DNA of 64,000 nucleotides from Candidatus Saccharimonadota bacterium (GCA_017512175.1 JAFWHA010000017.1:1-64000), one strand, 5' to 3'; shown: positions 25,400 to 33,726, counted from the stretch's first letter. Program-made: numbers and translations. The notes: generated by a model not told the origin, from the letters alone.

Positions 25400-27028
25400 A
25401 TGATGGGAAAATTGGTTTCTTTACTTAAAGCATCAATGAGCGAAGGGATGAATCTCTTTGCACTTGGAAATAGAAACAAAAATGGCAAAAAAGCTAGTCC
25501 GGCACTTCCGATTGTGTTGGCGTTTTTCATTGCTTTTGCAATTTGGGGTTATGCGAATATGATTCTTGACTCCCTAGTGGAGGCGGGAATGGGCTTTGTG
25601 ATGTTGACACTAATTGTACTAGTCACAGCAATTCTGACTTTAGTGGAGGGCGTTTACAAATCAGGGAGCTTGCTATTTAACTGTAAAGATGATAATTTGA
25701 TGTTCTCTTTGCCAATCAAAAAATCTACGGTATTATTCGTTAGAATATTTAAGTTCTACTTGTTTGAGGTGCTCTATAATGCGATCTTCTTAGTACCAGC
25801 GATGATTGCTTATGCTATGCGAATAGAGGTGGATTTCACGTTTTATCTCGCCTCGGCTATAGCGATTTTGTTTTTGCCAGTAATACCTGTGGTGATTTCT
25901 TGCATTATTGGAGGACTAACATCTTCGGTTTCGTCGCATTTCAAGATGAAAAATTTGGTACAAATTATTGTTACGACGATTGTGCTTTTAGGAGTACTTT
26001 TTGTCGTTGGCAACCTTGATACTGCTTTGGCGAAAATTGCAGAGAATGCCACATCTATCAACGAAATAATTACCAAACTATACTATCCGGCTGGTGCTTA
26101 CATTAGCATGGTGACAGATTTTAACGTTCTAACAATGGTGGTGTTCATATTCGTTAATGTTAGCATTTTCGCGGTGACAGTGTTAATTTTAGGTAAGGTA
26201 TATTTTAAAATTAATTCACACGCAAAGACCGTGAAAACATCTATACATCATGGAGTGGTAAAAATCCAGAAAAGAAGTGTAGTGGTGGCGATTATAAGAA
26301 AAGAGCTTAAGAAGTTTATCGATACACCAGTCTTCGTAATCAATGCAGGGTTTGGACTTGTACTATTCGTAGTAGGAACAATAGTACTAAGCATTAATTT
26401 TGAGGGCCTTTCGGGGATGCTGAAAAATTACGGAGTGGAGGAGACGTTTGATCTTTCCGAAATGGTAAAACAATACGCACCAGCAATTTTGTTTGGGTTG
26501 CTCTGCATGGCAACACTAATGTCTTCTATTACGAGTTCAGTGATTTCGCTTGAAGGAAGAGCTTATAACATCTTAAAGAGTATCCCAGTAAAGCCCCTTA
26601 CTATCTTAATGAGTAAGGTTTTGGCGGCGGTAGTAGTGATGATGCCGTTCATCTTGCTCGGCGATATTATCATGTTTCTTAATTTTGAGTTTTCGATTCT
26701 TGAGATGGTGATGATTCTGTTCGCCTCAGTAATTTTGTCACTGGTAGCGGAGATGATTGGCATTGCTGTAAATTTGAAATATCCGAAAATGAATGCTAGC
26801 TCAGATGCAGAAGTCATAAAACAAAGTTCTTCGGCAATGGTGGCAACGTTTATTGGCATGGGGCTTACTATGGTGTCGGCATATTTACTGATTACTGCAA
26901 TGTCGAATGGTATGCCGATGGACCTTACGATTTTTGCTGGGGTTTTGGTGTACACGGTGATTTTAGTGATTTTGGCAGCTTATCTTAAAAAGGCTGGAAC
27001 GAAGAAATTTTTGGAAATTGAAGCGTAA
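25400..27028 (+). CDS. ABC-2 type transporter permease
   Basis: A 542-aa membrane protein with roughly twelve hydrophobic helices in two groups (residues 30-260 and 310-535), typical of the large Firmicute-type ABC-2 permeases that pair with a single ATPase. It contains CKDDNLMFSLPIKKSTVLFV, a conserved cytosolic element in this group. Start at 25400 follows AGGAAG; the next codon is also ATG. It is coupled to the upstream ATPase gene and converges on a regulator gene three bases past its stop. Confidence 0.9.
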   Translation: MMGKLVSLLKASMSEGMNLFALGNRNKNGKKASPALPIVLAFFIAFAIWGYANMILDSLVEAGMGFVMLTLIVLVTAILTLVEGVYKSGSLLFNCKDDNLMFSLPIKKSTVLFVRIFKFYLFEVLYNAIFLVPAMIAYAMRIEVDFTFYLASAIAILFLPVIPVVISCIIGGLTSSVSSHFKMKNLVQIIVTTIVLLGVLFVVGNLDTALAKIAENATSINEIITKLYYPAGAYISMVTDFNVLTMVVFIFVNVSIFAVTVLILGKVYFKINSHAKTVKTSIHHGVVKIQKRSVVVAIIRKELKKFIDTPVFVINAGFGLVLFVVGTIVLSINFEGLSGMLKNYGVEETFDLSEMVKQYAPAILFGLLCMATLMSSITSSVISLEGRAYNILKSIPVKPLTILMSKVLAAVVVMMPFILLGDIIMFLNFEFSILEMVMILFASVILSLVAEMIGIAVNLKYPKMNASSDAEVIKQSSSAMVATFIGMGLTMVSAYLLITAMSNGMPMDLTIFAGVLVYTVILVILAAYLKKAGTKKFLEIEA

Positions 27029-27030
27029 GA

Positions 27031-28062
27031 CTAATCGCGGCCAGTCTGATCTGAGAGAGCACGCTCAACCATCATTTTAACAGATTTATTCATATTAATC
27101 GGCTCTAATTCTATTTCTGGATGATGGATGCTAAAAACTCGGAATATTTCGTCAACGAATGCCTGGCCAACTATCTTAATACCTTTGAAATCAAAGATAA
27201 TTTTCCGATATTTTTCTAGGCCACTTAAAATCCGTTTTGCTTGAGAACGGGAAATCCAAACTTCGCCAGATTGGTAAAGCTTAACTGGTATCATGGTAGT
27301 GTCAAAAGAATAAGTTTCACGGTTTAAAGAGTATTTTTCAAAAAGGTGCATAAGAGATTTTTGAGTGGCTAGTTCGATTTCAAATTGGACTTTTGTCCCA
27401 AAAATTCTCTCAGATTCGTCTAGTAACTCAATTGCATAATCATCTATGACAGTATCTATAGTCAAACGATAATTAAAACTTGAAAGAGCAAATCTGTCTG
27501 CAATCTTTGAAGTCCAGAAGATTCCTTCTCCAGAATGCCATTTAGGTGCGGTGGTAACTTTTCCCTTGACCAACTCACCTATAGCCTCAATTTCGTCTTT
27601 GTACCCTTTTTTGCTCATCAGACTTCTAAAAACACCGATACCCTTGTCTTCCACAATAAATTTTACGGTGTCTTTTTCTCTCCAGACTTTGACGTAAGCA
27701 TAATTAGATTTGGAGTGGTCAATGGCATTATTTAACATCTCTGAGAAAGCAAAAAATAGGATATTTTCGGTATTCTCTGAAATATTGTCTGGCAGAGAAA
27801 TCTTAATAGCTTTCCAGATTTCTTCATCATGAATGGAGTTGAAGTCGAGGTTTTCTTCGTAATAGATTTCGGTCTCGGAGATTTTGTAAAAAATTTGGCG
27901 ACCAGATTTTCTCGATTCAAGCTTGTGAGACTTTTGTAGTTCGGACAAGCATTTGCTAATGTAGGTGCGATTCTTGGTAGCGATTTTCTGGACAATATCA
28001 GAAACGGAGAGCTCTTTTTTGCTATTTTTTAGCAATATGTATACTTTTTCTCTCGTATTCAT
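27031..28062 (-). CDS. winged-helix / HATPase / DUF4325 regulator
   Basis: A 343-aa cytosolic regulator. Residues 1-65 form a winged helix (REKVYILLKNSKKELSVSDI, then ATKNRTYISKCLSELQKSHK). A GHKL ATPase-like domain follows with ENILFFAFSEMLNNAIDHSK (N box) and VEDKGIGVF (G1 box). The last ~75 residues are a DUF4325 STAS-like domain (KIIFDFKGIKIVGQAFVDE). This combination suggests an anti-sigma/anti-anti-sigma-like logic fused to DNA binding. The start is taken at 28062, where an ideal promoter puts the +1 at the ATG; two operators overlap that promoter, implying autoregulation. Confidence 0.85.
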   Translation of the reverse strand: MNTREKVYILLKNSKKELSVSDIVQKIATKNRTYISKCLSELQKSHKLESRKSGRQIFYKISETEIYYEENLDFNSIHDEEIWKAIKISLPDNISENTENILFFAFSEMLNNAIDHSKSNYAYVKVWREKDTVKFIVEDKGIGVFRSLMSKKGYKDEIEAIGELVKGKVTTAPKWHSGEGIFWTSKIADRFALSSFNYRLTIDTVIDDYAIELLDESERIFGTKVQFEIELATQKSLMHLFEKYSLNRETYSFDTTMIPVKLYQSGEVWISRSQAKRILSGLEKYRKIIFDFKGIKIVGQAFVDEIFRVFSIHHPEIELEPINMNKSVKMMVERALSDQTGRD

Positions 28063-28120
28063 GTACACATATTAGCAAATATGTATACATTTGTCAATAC
28101 ATATTGAGCGATATGTATAC
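28031..28120 (-). promoter_or_regulatory. leaderless promoter with two palindromic operators
   Basis: Minus strand: -35 TTGACA (28092-28097), 17-bp spacer, -10 TAATAT (28069-28074), then six bases to the ATG at 28062. Two imperfect palindromes of the form GTATACATAT-N6-ATATGTATAC cover 28063-28088 (over the -10) and 28095-28120 (upstream of and touching the -35). A further half-site GTATACATATTGCT lies inside the gene (28031-28044). This layout fits autorepression by the encoded winged-helix protein. Confidence 0.8.
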
Positions 28121-28206
28121 TTTTTAGTTACTAATCTAATTATAGCCTGCTCCTGGCTGATAATCTCCAGATGAAATATCTTCGGGTTTGACTTTTGGAG
28201 CTAGGT

Positions 28207-28752
28207 CTATATTTCGGAAGATGAGCCGTTCTCAGCTTCCGCTAACATTGCTGCTGCTTCTGCGTCAGAAGAAGCTGACTGATTTTCTAGACCACCGATG
28301 CCAGTATCTCCTTCTGAAGAAGGAGTAGACGGAGGAATTGGAGATAGGGGAGTTGGAGTTTCTGGCGCTTCTGACGGCGGAGTAGATGGGGGAGTTGGAG
28401 TTTCTGGCCAATATTGCTGACTTTCTGGAGTTTCATTAACTCCTGCAGTATCGACTTCTGGAATTTGTTCTTCACCTGCTTGGACTACTCTTGCTCCATC
28501 ATTCTCAGCTGATACTTGCTCGAAACTTTTAGTCTCTTCAATCTGGGTAGGATTACGCTCTGCCCAATGGTTAGACATAGTTTTCCCTTTTAATTTATTG
28601 GCGCCAGCGACCCTTGGTGCGTCGTCTTTATTAGTGCCAGTGACTATTGCTCTGTCACCATTGAATGCAGGAGCGTTTTTCATGGCCTCTTGCCAGTTAA
28701 TTCCGCTATCAGAGTTGGCGCTTTCGTGATTATTTTTTAATGTTTCACTCAT
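28207..28752 (-). CDS. hypothetical Pro/Ser/Thr/Glu-rich protein
   Basis: A 181-aa hydrophilic, disordered protein. The N-terminal part contains INWQEAMKNAPAFNGDRAIV and MSNHWAERNPTQIEET; the second half is proline-rich with TPPSTPPSEAPETPTP-type repeats, ending in an Ala/Glu-rich stretch. No membrane segment or signal. After the TAG at 28207 the next frame continues as DLAPKVKPEDISSGDYQPGA and stops, which reads like a natural C-terminus, so a one-base frameshift near 28215 may have shortened the protein. Similar in composition to the protein at 51430. Confidence 0.65.
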   Translation of the reverse strand: MSETLKNNHESANSDSGINWQEAMKNAPAFNGDRAIVTGTNKDDAPRVAGANKLKGKTMSNHWAERNPTQIEETKSFEQVSAENDGARVVQAGEEQIPEVDTAGVNETPESQQYWPETPTPPSTPPSEAPETPTPLSPIPPSTPSSEGDTGIGGLENQSASSDAEAAAMLAEAENGSSSEI

Positions 28753-28774
28753 TTTCCTCCTTTATAGGACTATG

Positions 28775-28918
28775 CTATCCATAAAAATGGACAACCGTTA
28801 GTTAATAGTTGTCTAGACTATATCAGGAATTCATCCCGAATAACGGTTGCCCATTTTTGGGATGAAATAATTCCTGATAACAGTCTAGACGATTTTATTA
28901 TAGCACACAGACATACTC
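28775..28918. mobile_element. MITE-like interleaved inverted-repeat element
   Basis: Two inverted repeats are interleaved: A (28783-28800) pairs with A' (28841-28858) at 17 of 18 positions; B (28811-28837: GTCTAGAC, TATCAGGAATT, CATCCC blocks) pairs with B' (28859-28890). The order A-B-A'-B' allows two alternative hairpins or a pseudoknot. The 144-bp unit is flanked by the 10-bp direct repeat TAGGACTATG (28765-28774 and 28919-28928), as expected for a target duplication. It contains no gene and lies between two divergent genes. Confidence 0.5.
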
Positions 28919-28960
28919 TAGGACTATGTTTTTATGGTAGAATAGAAAAAAGGAGTAATT

Positions 28961-29395
28961 ATGGCGGAAATAATTGATATACAAAACGACAAAGTTAAAA
29001 TTGGGCAGGATGATGGCTCGGTGATAACAGTGCCAATTTCAGCGATTAAGTTTGAAAATCCAAAAATTGGGGATAAGGTAAAGGTTTATAAAGACGGAAA
29101 GAGCTATATCGTGAATAAAGCTGCTGGGACTTTTTCCTCTGAAGATTTGATTGGCGATCACAAAGTAAACAAACACTTATTTGTCTGGGCATTTACTTTC
29201 TTCCTTGGTGGATTTGGCGTAGATAGATTCATTCGTGGGCAGATTGGCTTGGGCGTTTGTAAATTATTATTCTCTTGGGTAACTCTTGGAATTTGGCCAC
29301 TAGTAGATTTCATTATTGCATTAGTTAAAGCTTACGGATCTGACAACAATAGTGAGATGTTAGAATTCGATGAAAACGGAAACTACATGGAATAA
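28961..29395 (+). CDS. TM2-domain protein
   Basis: A 144-aa protein. Residues 1-60 form a small beta-barrel-like domain (DIQNDKVKIGQDDGSVITVP, KIGDKVKVYKDGKSYIV) resembling S1/KOW-type folds. Residues 68-130 are a TM2 domain: two helices with FFLGGFGVDRFIRGQIGLGV and LGIWPLVDFI, the standard G-x-D-R-F-Y-like signature. GGAG site before the ATG. TM2 proteins are widespread and mostly uncharacterised. Confidence 0.85.
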   Translation: MAEIIDIQNDKVKIGQDDGSVITVPISAIKFENPKIGDKVKVYKDGKSYIVNKAAGTFSSEDLIGDHKVNKHLFVWAFTFFLGGFGVDRFIRGQIGLGVCKLLFSWVTLGIWPLVDFIIALVKAYGSDNNSEMLEFDENGNYME

Positions 29396-29461
29396 TACCG
29401 TTTAGTATCTTCGTTGATTAAATATGTGACAGAATTTTGGTAATTTAAGATTGGAGTAATT

Positions 29462-29836
29462 ATGGCATCAGTTTTTTCTAAGATAATCGCGGGAGAGATT
29501 CCTTGTTATAAGATTTATGAAGATGACAAGACTTTGGCATTTCTCGATATCGCACCAGAGACTCCTGGACATACTTTAGTAGTGCCAAAGGCGGAAGTTG
29601 ACAAAGTCTATGAGCTTTCTGATGAGGACTACATAGCTCTATGGGAAACAGTGAAAAAAGTAGCGGCGCACATGGAAAAAGTGCTAGGTGCAAGGACGTT
29701 AATGAAAGTGATTGGAACAGATGTGCCACATGCGCATGTACATTTAATGCCTCATGATTCAACTTGGACTCACGGAAGGCAAGTGAAGATGTCTGAAGAT
29801 GAGATGAAGGCTATGCAAGAGAAGCTGAAGTTTTAG
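29462..29836 (+). CDS. HIT-family nucleotide hydrolase
   Basis: A 124-aa histidine-triad protein of the HinT group: FSKIIAGEIPCYKIYEDDKT at the start, FLDIAPETPGHTLVVPK in the middle and the active-site triad HAHVHLMPH at about residues 90-98. These enzymes hydrolyse nucleoside phosphoramidates and adenylates. GGAG site precedes the ATG. It lies upstream of valS in the same orientation. Confidence 0.93.
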   Translation: MASVFSKIIAGEIPCYKIYEDDKTLAFLDIAPETPGHTLVVPKAEVDKVYELSDEDYIALWETVKKVAAHMEKVLGARTLMKVIGTDVPHAHVHLMPHDSTWTHGRQVKMSEDEMKAMQEKLKF

Positions 29837-29930
29837 GACGGAAATTTAGCATAGGAGCTGTGCGGGGAAGCTAAAGTTCTAGGATTAGTTTTGTGTGTTA
29901 TAATAGAGAAAAGGGTAATTGGAGATTTTG

Positions 29931-32663
29931 ATGAAATTTACGACTTCTTATGAGCCAGGGGAATTTGAGCCAGATATTTATGCTGCTTGGGAAGCGGCAG
30001 ATGAGTTTTTGCCTGGTGGCAAAGTAGGAGGAGATGGTAAATTATTCGATGAAGATCCAGACAATAATCCGAAAACTTATTCTATCGTGATGCCACCACC
30101 GAATGCTAATGGCAATCTCCACATTGGACATGGTCTTACTATCGCGATTGAGGATTCCTTGACTAGGTATCATAGACTACGTGGAGAAATGACTTGGTAT
30201 ATACCTGGTGCGGATCATGCAGGATTTGAAACTTGGGTAGTTTACGAGAGGGTGCTCGAGGCTAATAAACATACACGCTTCGAATACTCGCGTGACGAGC
30301 TATATGCACAGGTTTGGGACTTCGTGCAAGAGCAGCGTGGAAATATGGAGCTTCAGGTGCGGGCGCTGGGAGCTTCTTGTTCTTGGAAAGATTTGACTTT
30401 CACATTAGATGAAAACGTAGTGCGCAGAGTCTATGCGACTTTTGAAAAAATGTGGAATGATGGGATGATCTATAGAGGCGAAAAGCTAGTAAACTACTGC
30501 ACTAAGCATCAAACCGCATTCGCAGATATCGAAGTAGAGCACAAAGAAGAAAAAGGTAAACTTTGGGATATTGCTTATCCGTATGATGGTGGCGAAATCG
30601 TAGTATCTACTACCCGTCCAGAGACGCTTTTTGGCGACGTGGCGGTAGCAGTAAACCCGGAAGATACTCGTTATAAAAAAATGATTGGCAAAACTGTGCG
30701 TCTGCCACTAACAGATAGAAATATACCCGTAATCGCAGACGAGCACGCTGATCCTGAATATGGTACTGGCGCAGTAAAAATCACTCCGGCGCACGATAAT
30801 GATGACTTTGAGGTAGGCGAAAGACATAATTTGCCTCGAATTCAGGTAATTGGCTTCGATGGAAAAATGTTACCGATTTGTGGAGAAGAATATGCCGGAC
30901 TTGACACTGCCGAATGTCGCAAAAAAGTCTTGCATGACTTAAAAGAGGCAGGACTTCTACGCGGCGAAAAGAAGATCGTGCACGCAGTAGCGCATTGTTA
31001 TAAATGCGACACAGTAATAGAGCCGATGCTAAAAGAGCAGTGGTTTATTGACGTTAAGAAGCTAGCGAAGATAGCAATAGAACATCTAGAAGCGGGAGAA
31101 ATTGAGTTCTTCCCTGCTTCCAAGAAGCAAGTACTAATCAACTACTTGAAGGGCTTGAAAGATTGGAATATCTCTAGACAGATTCCTTGGGGGATTGCGA
31201 TTCCGATGTTTCGCAAAGTAGACAGCGATGAATGGATTTTTGATTCAAGAACGAATCTATCCGAGATTGAGATTGGTGGCGTGAGATATGTGAGAGATGA
31301 AGATACTTTTGACACTTGGTTTTCTTCTTCTCATTGGCCAATCGTCTGTACTAACTGGGAGGAGGGCGTAGTCAACCCTTATTATCCGCTAAACGTGATG
31401 GAAACAGGTGCGGACATATTGTTTGCTTGGGTGGCACGAATGATTATGATGGGGCTATATGTTACTGGCGAAGTACCGTTCAAGCAAGTGTACCTACATG
31501 GCTTAGTGCTAGATGCGCACGGACAGAAAATGAGTAAGTCTAAGGGGAATGTGATTAACCCGATGGATTTAGTGGCCAAATACGGATCCGATGCGTTTAG
31601 GTTGGGTATTCTGAGAGGTCGTTCTGCTGGCATGAATCAAGCTTTCTCTGAACAATCGGCAGTAGCTGGTCGTAATTTATGCAATAAATTATGGAATGTG
31701 TCAAGGTTTATTCAAGAGATAGTCGATAATGAAGCTTCTGCTCCAGAAGACGCTACAGATGAGCAGACCGTTTCTTCTGGAACGCCTTCGTCCGCGAAAA
31801 GTAAAGGGCTGAAGCCCGTTGACTTTTCGCTGGGACTCCGGGATATTGTTCCAGAAGAAAGGTCCGACTCATCCACTTATACTACTGATAATATGGGTGA
31901 AGATTGGATATGCAGAGAAATCAACGAAGCTAGGTGGCAAGTTGAAAAGCAGATGAAAAACTATCGTTTTTCCGAAGCGGTGGAGACATTACATAGCTTA
32001 ATCTGGGATAAATACGCAGACTGGTTCATTGAGAGCCAAAAGCTTTACAAGAATACTGGTCTACTAATGACGACACTTGAGGCAATTTTAAAAATGCTAC
32101 ATCCTTTTGCGCCGTTCGTGACGGAAGCGATTTGGCAGAATCTATCTTGGACTGATGGGCTTTTAATTTCTGCAAATTGGCCGTCTGACTTTAAATTTGA
32201 CCCTATGAGCGCTGAAGAATTTGAAAAGCTTATGAATATCGTATCCCACACTAGAAGCACCTTACAGGGCCTCTCAGAAGCTTACAAAGGCTTTTCTCGT
32301 GCGGATACTACCCTACTTTATGGCGACGATACACTTATTGATGACAATTCCCTTCTAGTGCAATATCTAACCCGCGTGAAATCTGTGATCTCTGCTGAAG
32401 GCGAGCCAAGAGGACTAAGACTAGCGGTGGCAAATAGTGAAGTCTACTTAGATGTTTCTTCTGAAGTAGTTTCCGCCTATGCCGATAGTTTGGAGAAAAA
32501 GATTCTGAAAGTTGGTGCAGAACTGGATAGCCTAAATATGCGAATGATGAATCCGAATTATGTTGACAAAGCTCCAGCGGAGTTGGTTAAAGAGACTCAA
32601 GATTTAATCGCAGAGAAACAAGGGTTAATCGAGCGTTTGAAGGCTGAAAGGGCGGCGATTTAA
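29931..32663 (+). CDS. valS: valyl-tRNA synthetase with an in-frame hairpin-element insertion
   Basis: Class I synthetase of 910 aa: PPPNANGNLHIGHGL (HIGH) near 40, the editing domain with STTRPETLFGDVAVAVNP, and KMSKSKGNVINP near 530. An ATG at 29931 follows GGAG at good spacing; an upstream TTG would add four residues. Around residues 614-643 a 30-codon insertion (31771-31860) forms a nested hairpin and encodes AKSKGLKPVDFSLGLRDIV; the same element occurs between genes at 60.8 kb. The insertion lies between the catalytic and anticodon-binding domains, in a linker that seems to tolerate it. The C-terminal helix pair is the usual ValS coiled coil. Confidence 0.96.
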   Translation: MKFTTSYEPGEFEPDIYAAWEAADEFLPGGKVGGDGKLFDEDPDNNPKTYSIVMPPPNANGNLHIGHGLTIAIEDSLTRYHRLRGEMTWYIPGADHAGFETWVVYERVLEANKHTRFEYSRDELYAQVWDFVQEQRGNMELQVRALGASCSWKDLTFTLDENVVRRVYATFEKMWNDGMIYRGEKLVNYCTKHQTAFADIEVEHKEEKGKLWDIAYPYDGGEIVVSTTRPETLFGDVAVAVNPEDTRYKKMIGKTVRLPLTDRNIPVIADEHADPEYGTGAVKITPAHDNDDFEVGERHNLPRIQVIGFDGKMLPICGEEYAGLDTAECRKKVLHDLKEAGLLRGEKKIVHAVAHCYKCDTVIEPMLKEQWFIDVKKLAKIAIEHLEAGEIEFFPASKKQVLINYLKGLKDWNISRQIPWGIAIPMFRKVDSDEWIFDSRTNLSEIEIGGVRYVRDEDTFDTWFSSSHWPIVCTNWEEGVVNPYYPLNVMETGADILFAWVARMIMMGLYVTGEVPFKQVYLHGLVLDAHGQKMSKSKGNVINPMDLVAKYGSDAFRLGILRGRSAGMNQAFSEQSAVAGRNLCNKLWNVSRFIQEIVDNEASAPEDATDEQTVSSGTPSSAKSKGLKPVDFSLGLRDIVPEERSDSSTYTTDNMGEDWICREINEARWQVEKQMKNYRFSEAVETLHSLIWDKYADWFIESQKLYKNTGLLMTTLEAILKMLHPFAPFVTEAIWQNLSWTDGLLISANWPSDFKFDPMSAEEFEKLMNIVSHTRSTLQGLSEAYKGFSRADTTLLYGDDTLIDDNSLLVQYLTRVKSVISAEGEPRGLRLAVANSEVYLDVSSEVVSAYADSLEKKILKVGAELDSLNMRMMNPNYVDKAPAELVKETQDLIAEKQGLIERLKAERAAI
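31771..31860. repeat. hairpin repeat element, copy 1 (inside valS)
   Basis: Outer stem TTTCTTCTGGAAC/GTTCCAGAAGAAA, inner stem GCGAAAAGT/ACTTTTCGC, apical stem GGGCT/AGCCC. The 64-65 nt between the outer arms match the copy at 60820-60882 position by position: GCCTTCG, AAAAGTAAA, GTTGACTTTT and CGGGATATTG are identical and the stem bases change in pairs. Length 90 bp, a multiple of three, so valS stays in frame. Confidence 0.8.
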
Positions 32664-32679
32664 ACTTTGTTTTCAGAGG

Positions 32680-32708
32680 AAAAAGTCCCCATGTCTGGGG
32701 ACTTTTTT
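32680..32708 (+). terminator. valS terminator
   Basis: AAAAAGTCCCC-ATGTCT-GGGGACTTTTTT hairpin with T run, 17 bp after the valS stop. The A run gives it some activity toward the convergent purE gene as well. Confidence 0.95.
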
Positions 32709-32787
32709 GGAGGTGATTTTTATGAACTTTTGGAAATAGCTTTTTGGACAGTTGGACTTTTTGGTAACGGACTGGTTCTTTGGACGG

Positions 32788-33315
32788 TTAGACTTTCCGA
32801 AAATGATCCGAGCTATGGTTTTCTGCGTACTGCATATGGATCTGCTCGTTTACTTCAAGGCTCTTTTTGGCGAGATTTTCGTAGTAACGTTCAAGCTCCA
32901 GAGCTAGGTCCGAGACTTGAGTGGCGATAATGCGAATAGCTAAAAGCCCAGCGTTCTTAGCGGCATCAATGCCGACCGTAGCAACAGGGACACCTGGTGG
33001 CATCTCAGTCATAGAATAGAGAGCCTCTTTGCCACTTAAAGGCGTGCCGCCCAGAGGTAAGCCAATTACTGGAACGACTGTACCACTGGCTATAACACCT
33101 GGTAGCGCAGCAGATTTTCCTGCTGCGGCAATAATGACAAGGGTGTGCCCGCTATCGTTGATTTTCTTAACAAAATGCTTTAGTCCATCAGGCGCGCGAT
33201 GAGCAGAGATACAGTAAACGCCTACCTCGATATTGAACTCCCGTAAAATTTGGATGGCGGGCTCCACTTTCTGTGCGTCTGAAGTGCTACCCATAATTAC
33301 AACTACCTGTTCCAT
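32788..33315 (-). CDS. purE: PurE-family carboxylase/mutase
   Basis: A 175-aa protein of the AIR carboxylase / N5-CAIR mutase family: MGSTSDAQKVEPAIQILREF at the start and SAHRAPDGL near 45, both diagnostic. The second site reads IIAAAGKSAALPGVI instead of the class I pattern AGAGGAAHLPGM, so the usual His is replaced; this resembles class II (AIR carboxylase) sequences more, which work without PurK. AAGGAGGG site before the ATG. No other purine gene is nearby. A promoter (TTGCAA, 17 bp, TAAAAT) and a possible stem TTGAGTA/TACTCAA lie upstream. Confidence 0.85.
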   Translation of the reverse strand: MEQVVVIMGSTSDAQKVEPAIQILREFNIEVGVYCISAHRAPDGLKHFVKKINDSGHTLVIIAAAGKSAALPGVIASGTVVPVIGLPLGGTPLSGKEALYSMTEMPPGVPVATVGIDAAKNAGLLAIRIIATQVSDLALELERYYENLAKKSLEVNEQIHMQYAENHSSDHFRKV

Positions 33316-33344
33316 TTTTATACCCTCCTTAATGTACTAAATCT

Positions 33345-33460
33345 TTGAGTAAAGCCCCTCTAGAGAATGAAATTACTAATTCCCTGTTGTAAGTTTCAGA
33401 GTGGCCTACTCAATTCGACTTCTAGAACTATAGATATTTTAACATCTTTATAGAAAAATT
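33345..33460 (-). promoter_or_regulatory. purE promoter and possible leader hairpin
   Basis: On the minus strand TTGCAA and TAAAAT are separated by 17 bp around 33435-33460. The leader that follows is closed by TTGAGTA (33407-33413) pairing with TACTCAA (33345-33351), just before the AAGGAGGG site of purE, and contains a smaller GAATTAGTAATTTC hairpin. It could be a regulatory leader; I cannot match it to a known riboswitch. Confidence 0.45.
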
Positions 33461-33482
33461 GCAATTAACAGGTACTGGTATG

Positions 33483-33726
33483 AAAAAACAGGGTGTTGTT
33501 CCCTGTCCTGGTGTTTTAAAAATTAGAATTCAAAATATTGTCCCACCTATATTTTCTGTGAAACTACTTGCGCTTTTTTAACTTTTAAAGCATTAGCATT
33601 GACATTTGCTAATTTTAAGTATAAACAATAAACGGTCGGATGCCGGATGCTAAAACTTTGCTGGTACAATTATCCTCCAAACTCTAATTCGTCCAATATT
33701 ATGCATTCATGCTTTGGATAATTGAT
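33483..33726 (-). ncRNA. candidate small RNA, about 244 nt
   Basis: Minus strand: -35 TTGACT (33756-33761), 17-bp spacer, -10 TAAAAT (33733-33738), predicted start near 33726, and a terminator ACAGGG/CCCTGT followed by six T at the lower end. There is no ORF. The 5' end folds through CAATTATCC/GGATAATTG (33716-33724 with 33667-33675). A separate promoter serves purE downstream. The rest of the 33316-33927 spacer shows no gene. It does not show RNase P, tmRNA or SRP RNA signatures. Confidence 0.6.

Noticed and set aside
32709-32739. Perfect GGAGGTGAT site followed by a five-codon ORF (MNFWK) just past the valS terminator
   Set aside because: Striking ribosome site, but it lies beyond a strong terminator, antisense to the region after purE, and five codons give no further evidence.
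32667-32930. Plus-strand 87-codon ORF after valS
   Set aside because: It runs through the valS terminator and antisense to purE; codon pattern and content are those of a shadow frame.
33345-33407. Known riboswitch class in the purE leader
   Set aside because: The TTGAGTA/TACTCAA stem is real, but I could not match the loop sequences to the ZTP, PRPP or purine riboswitch consensus, so no class is claimed.
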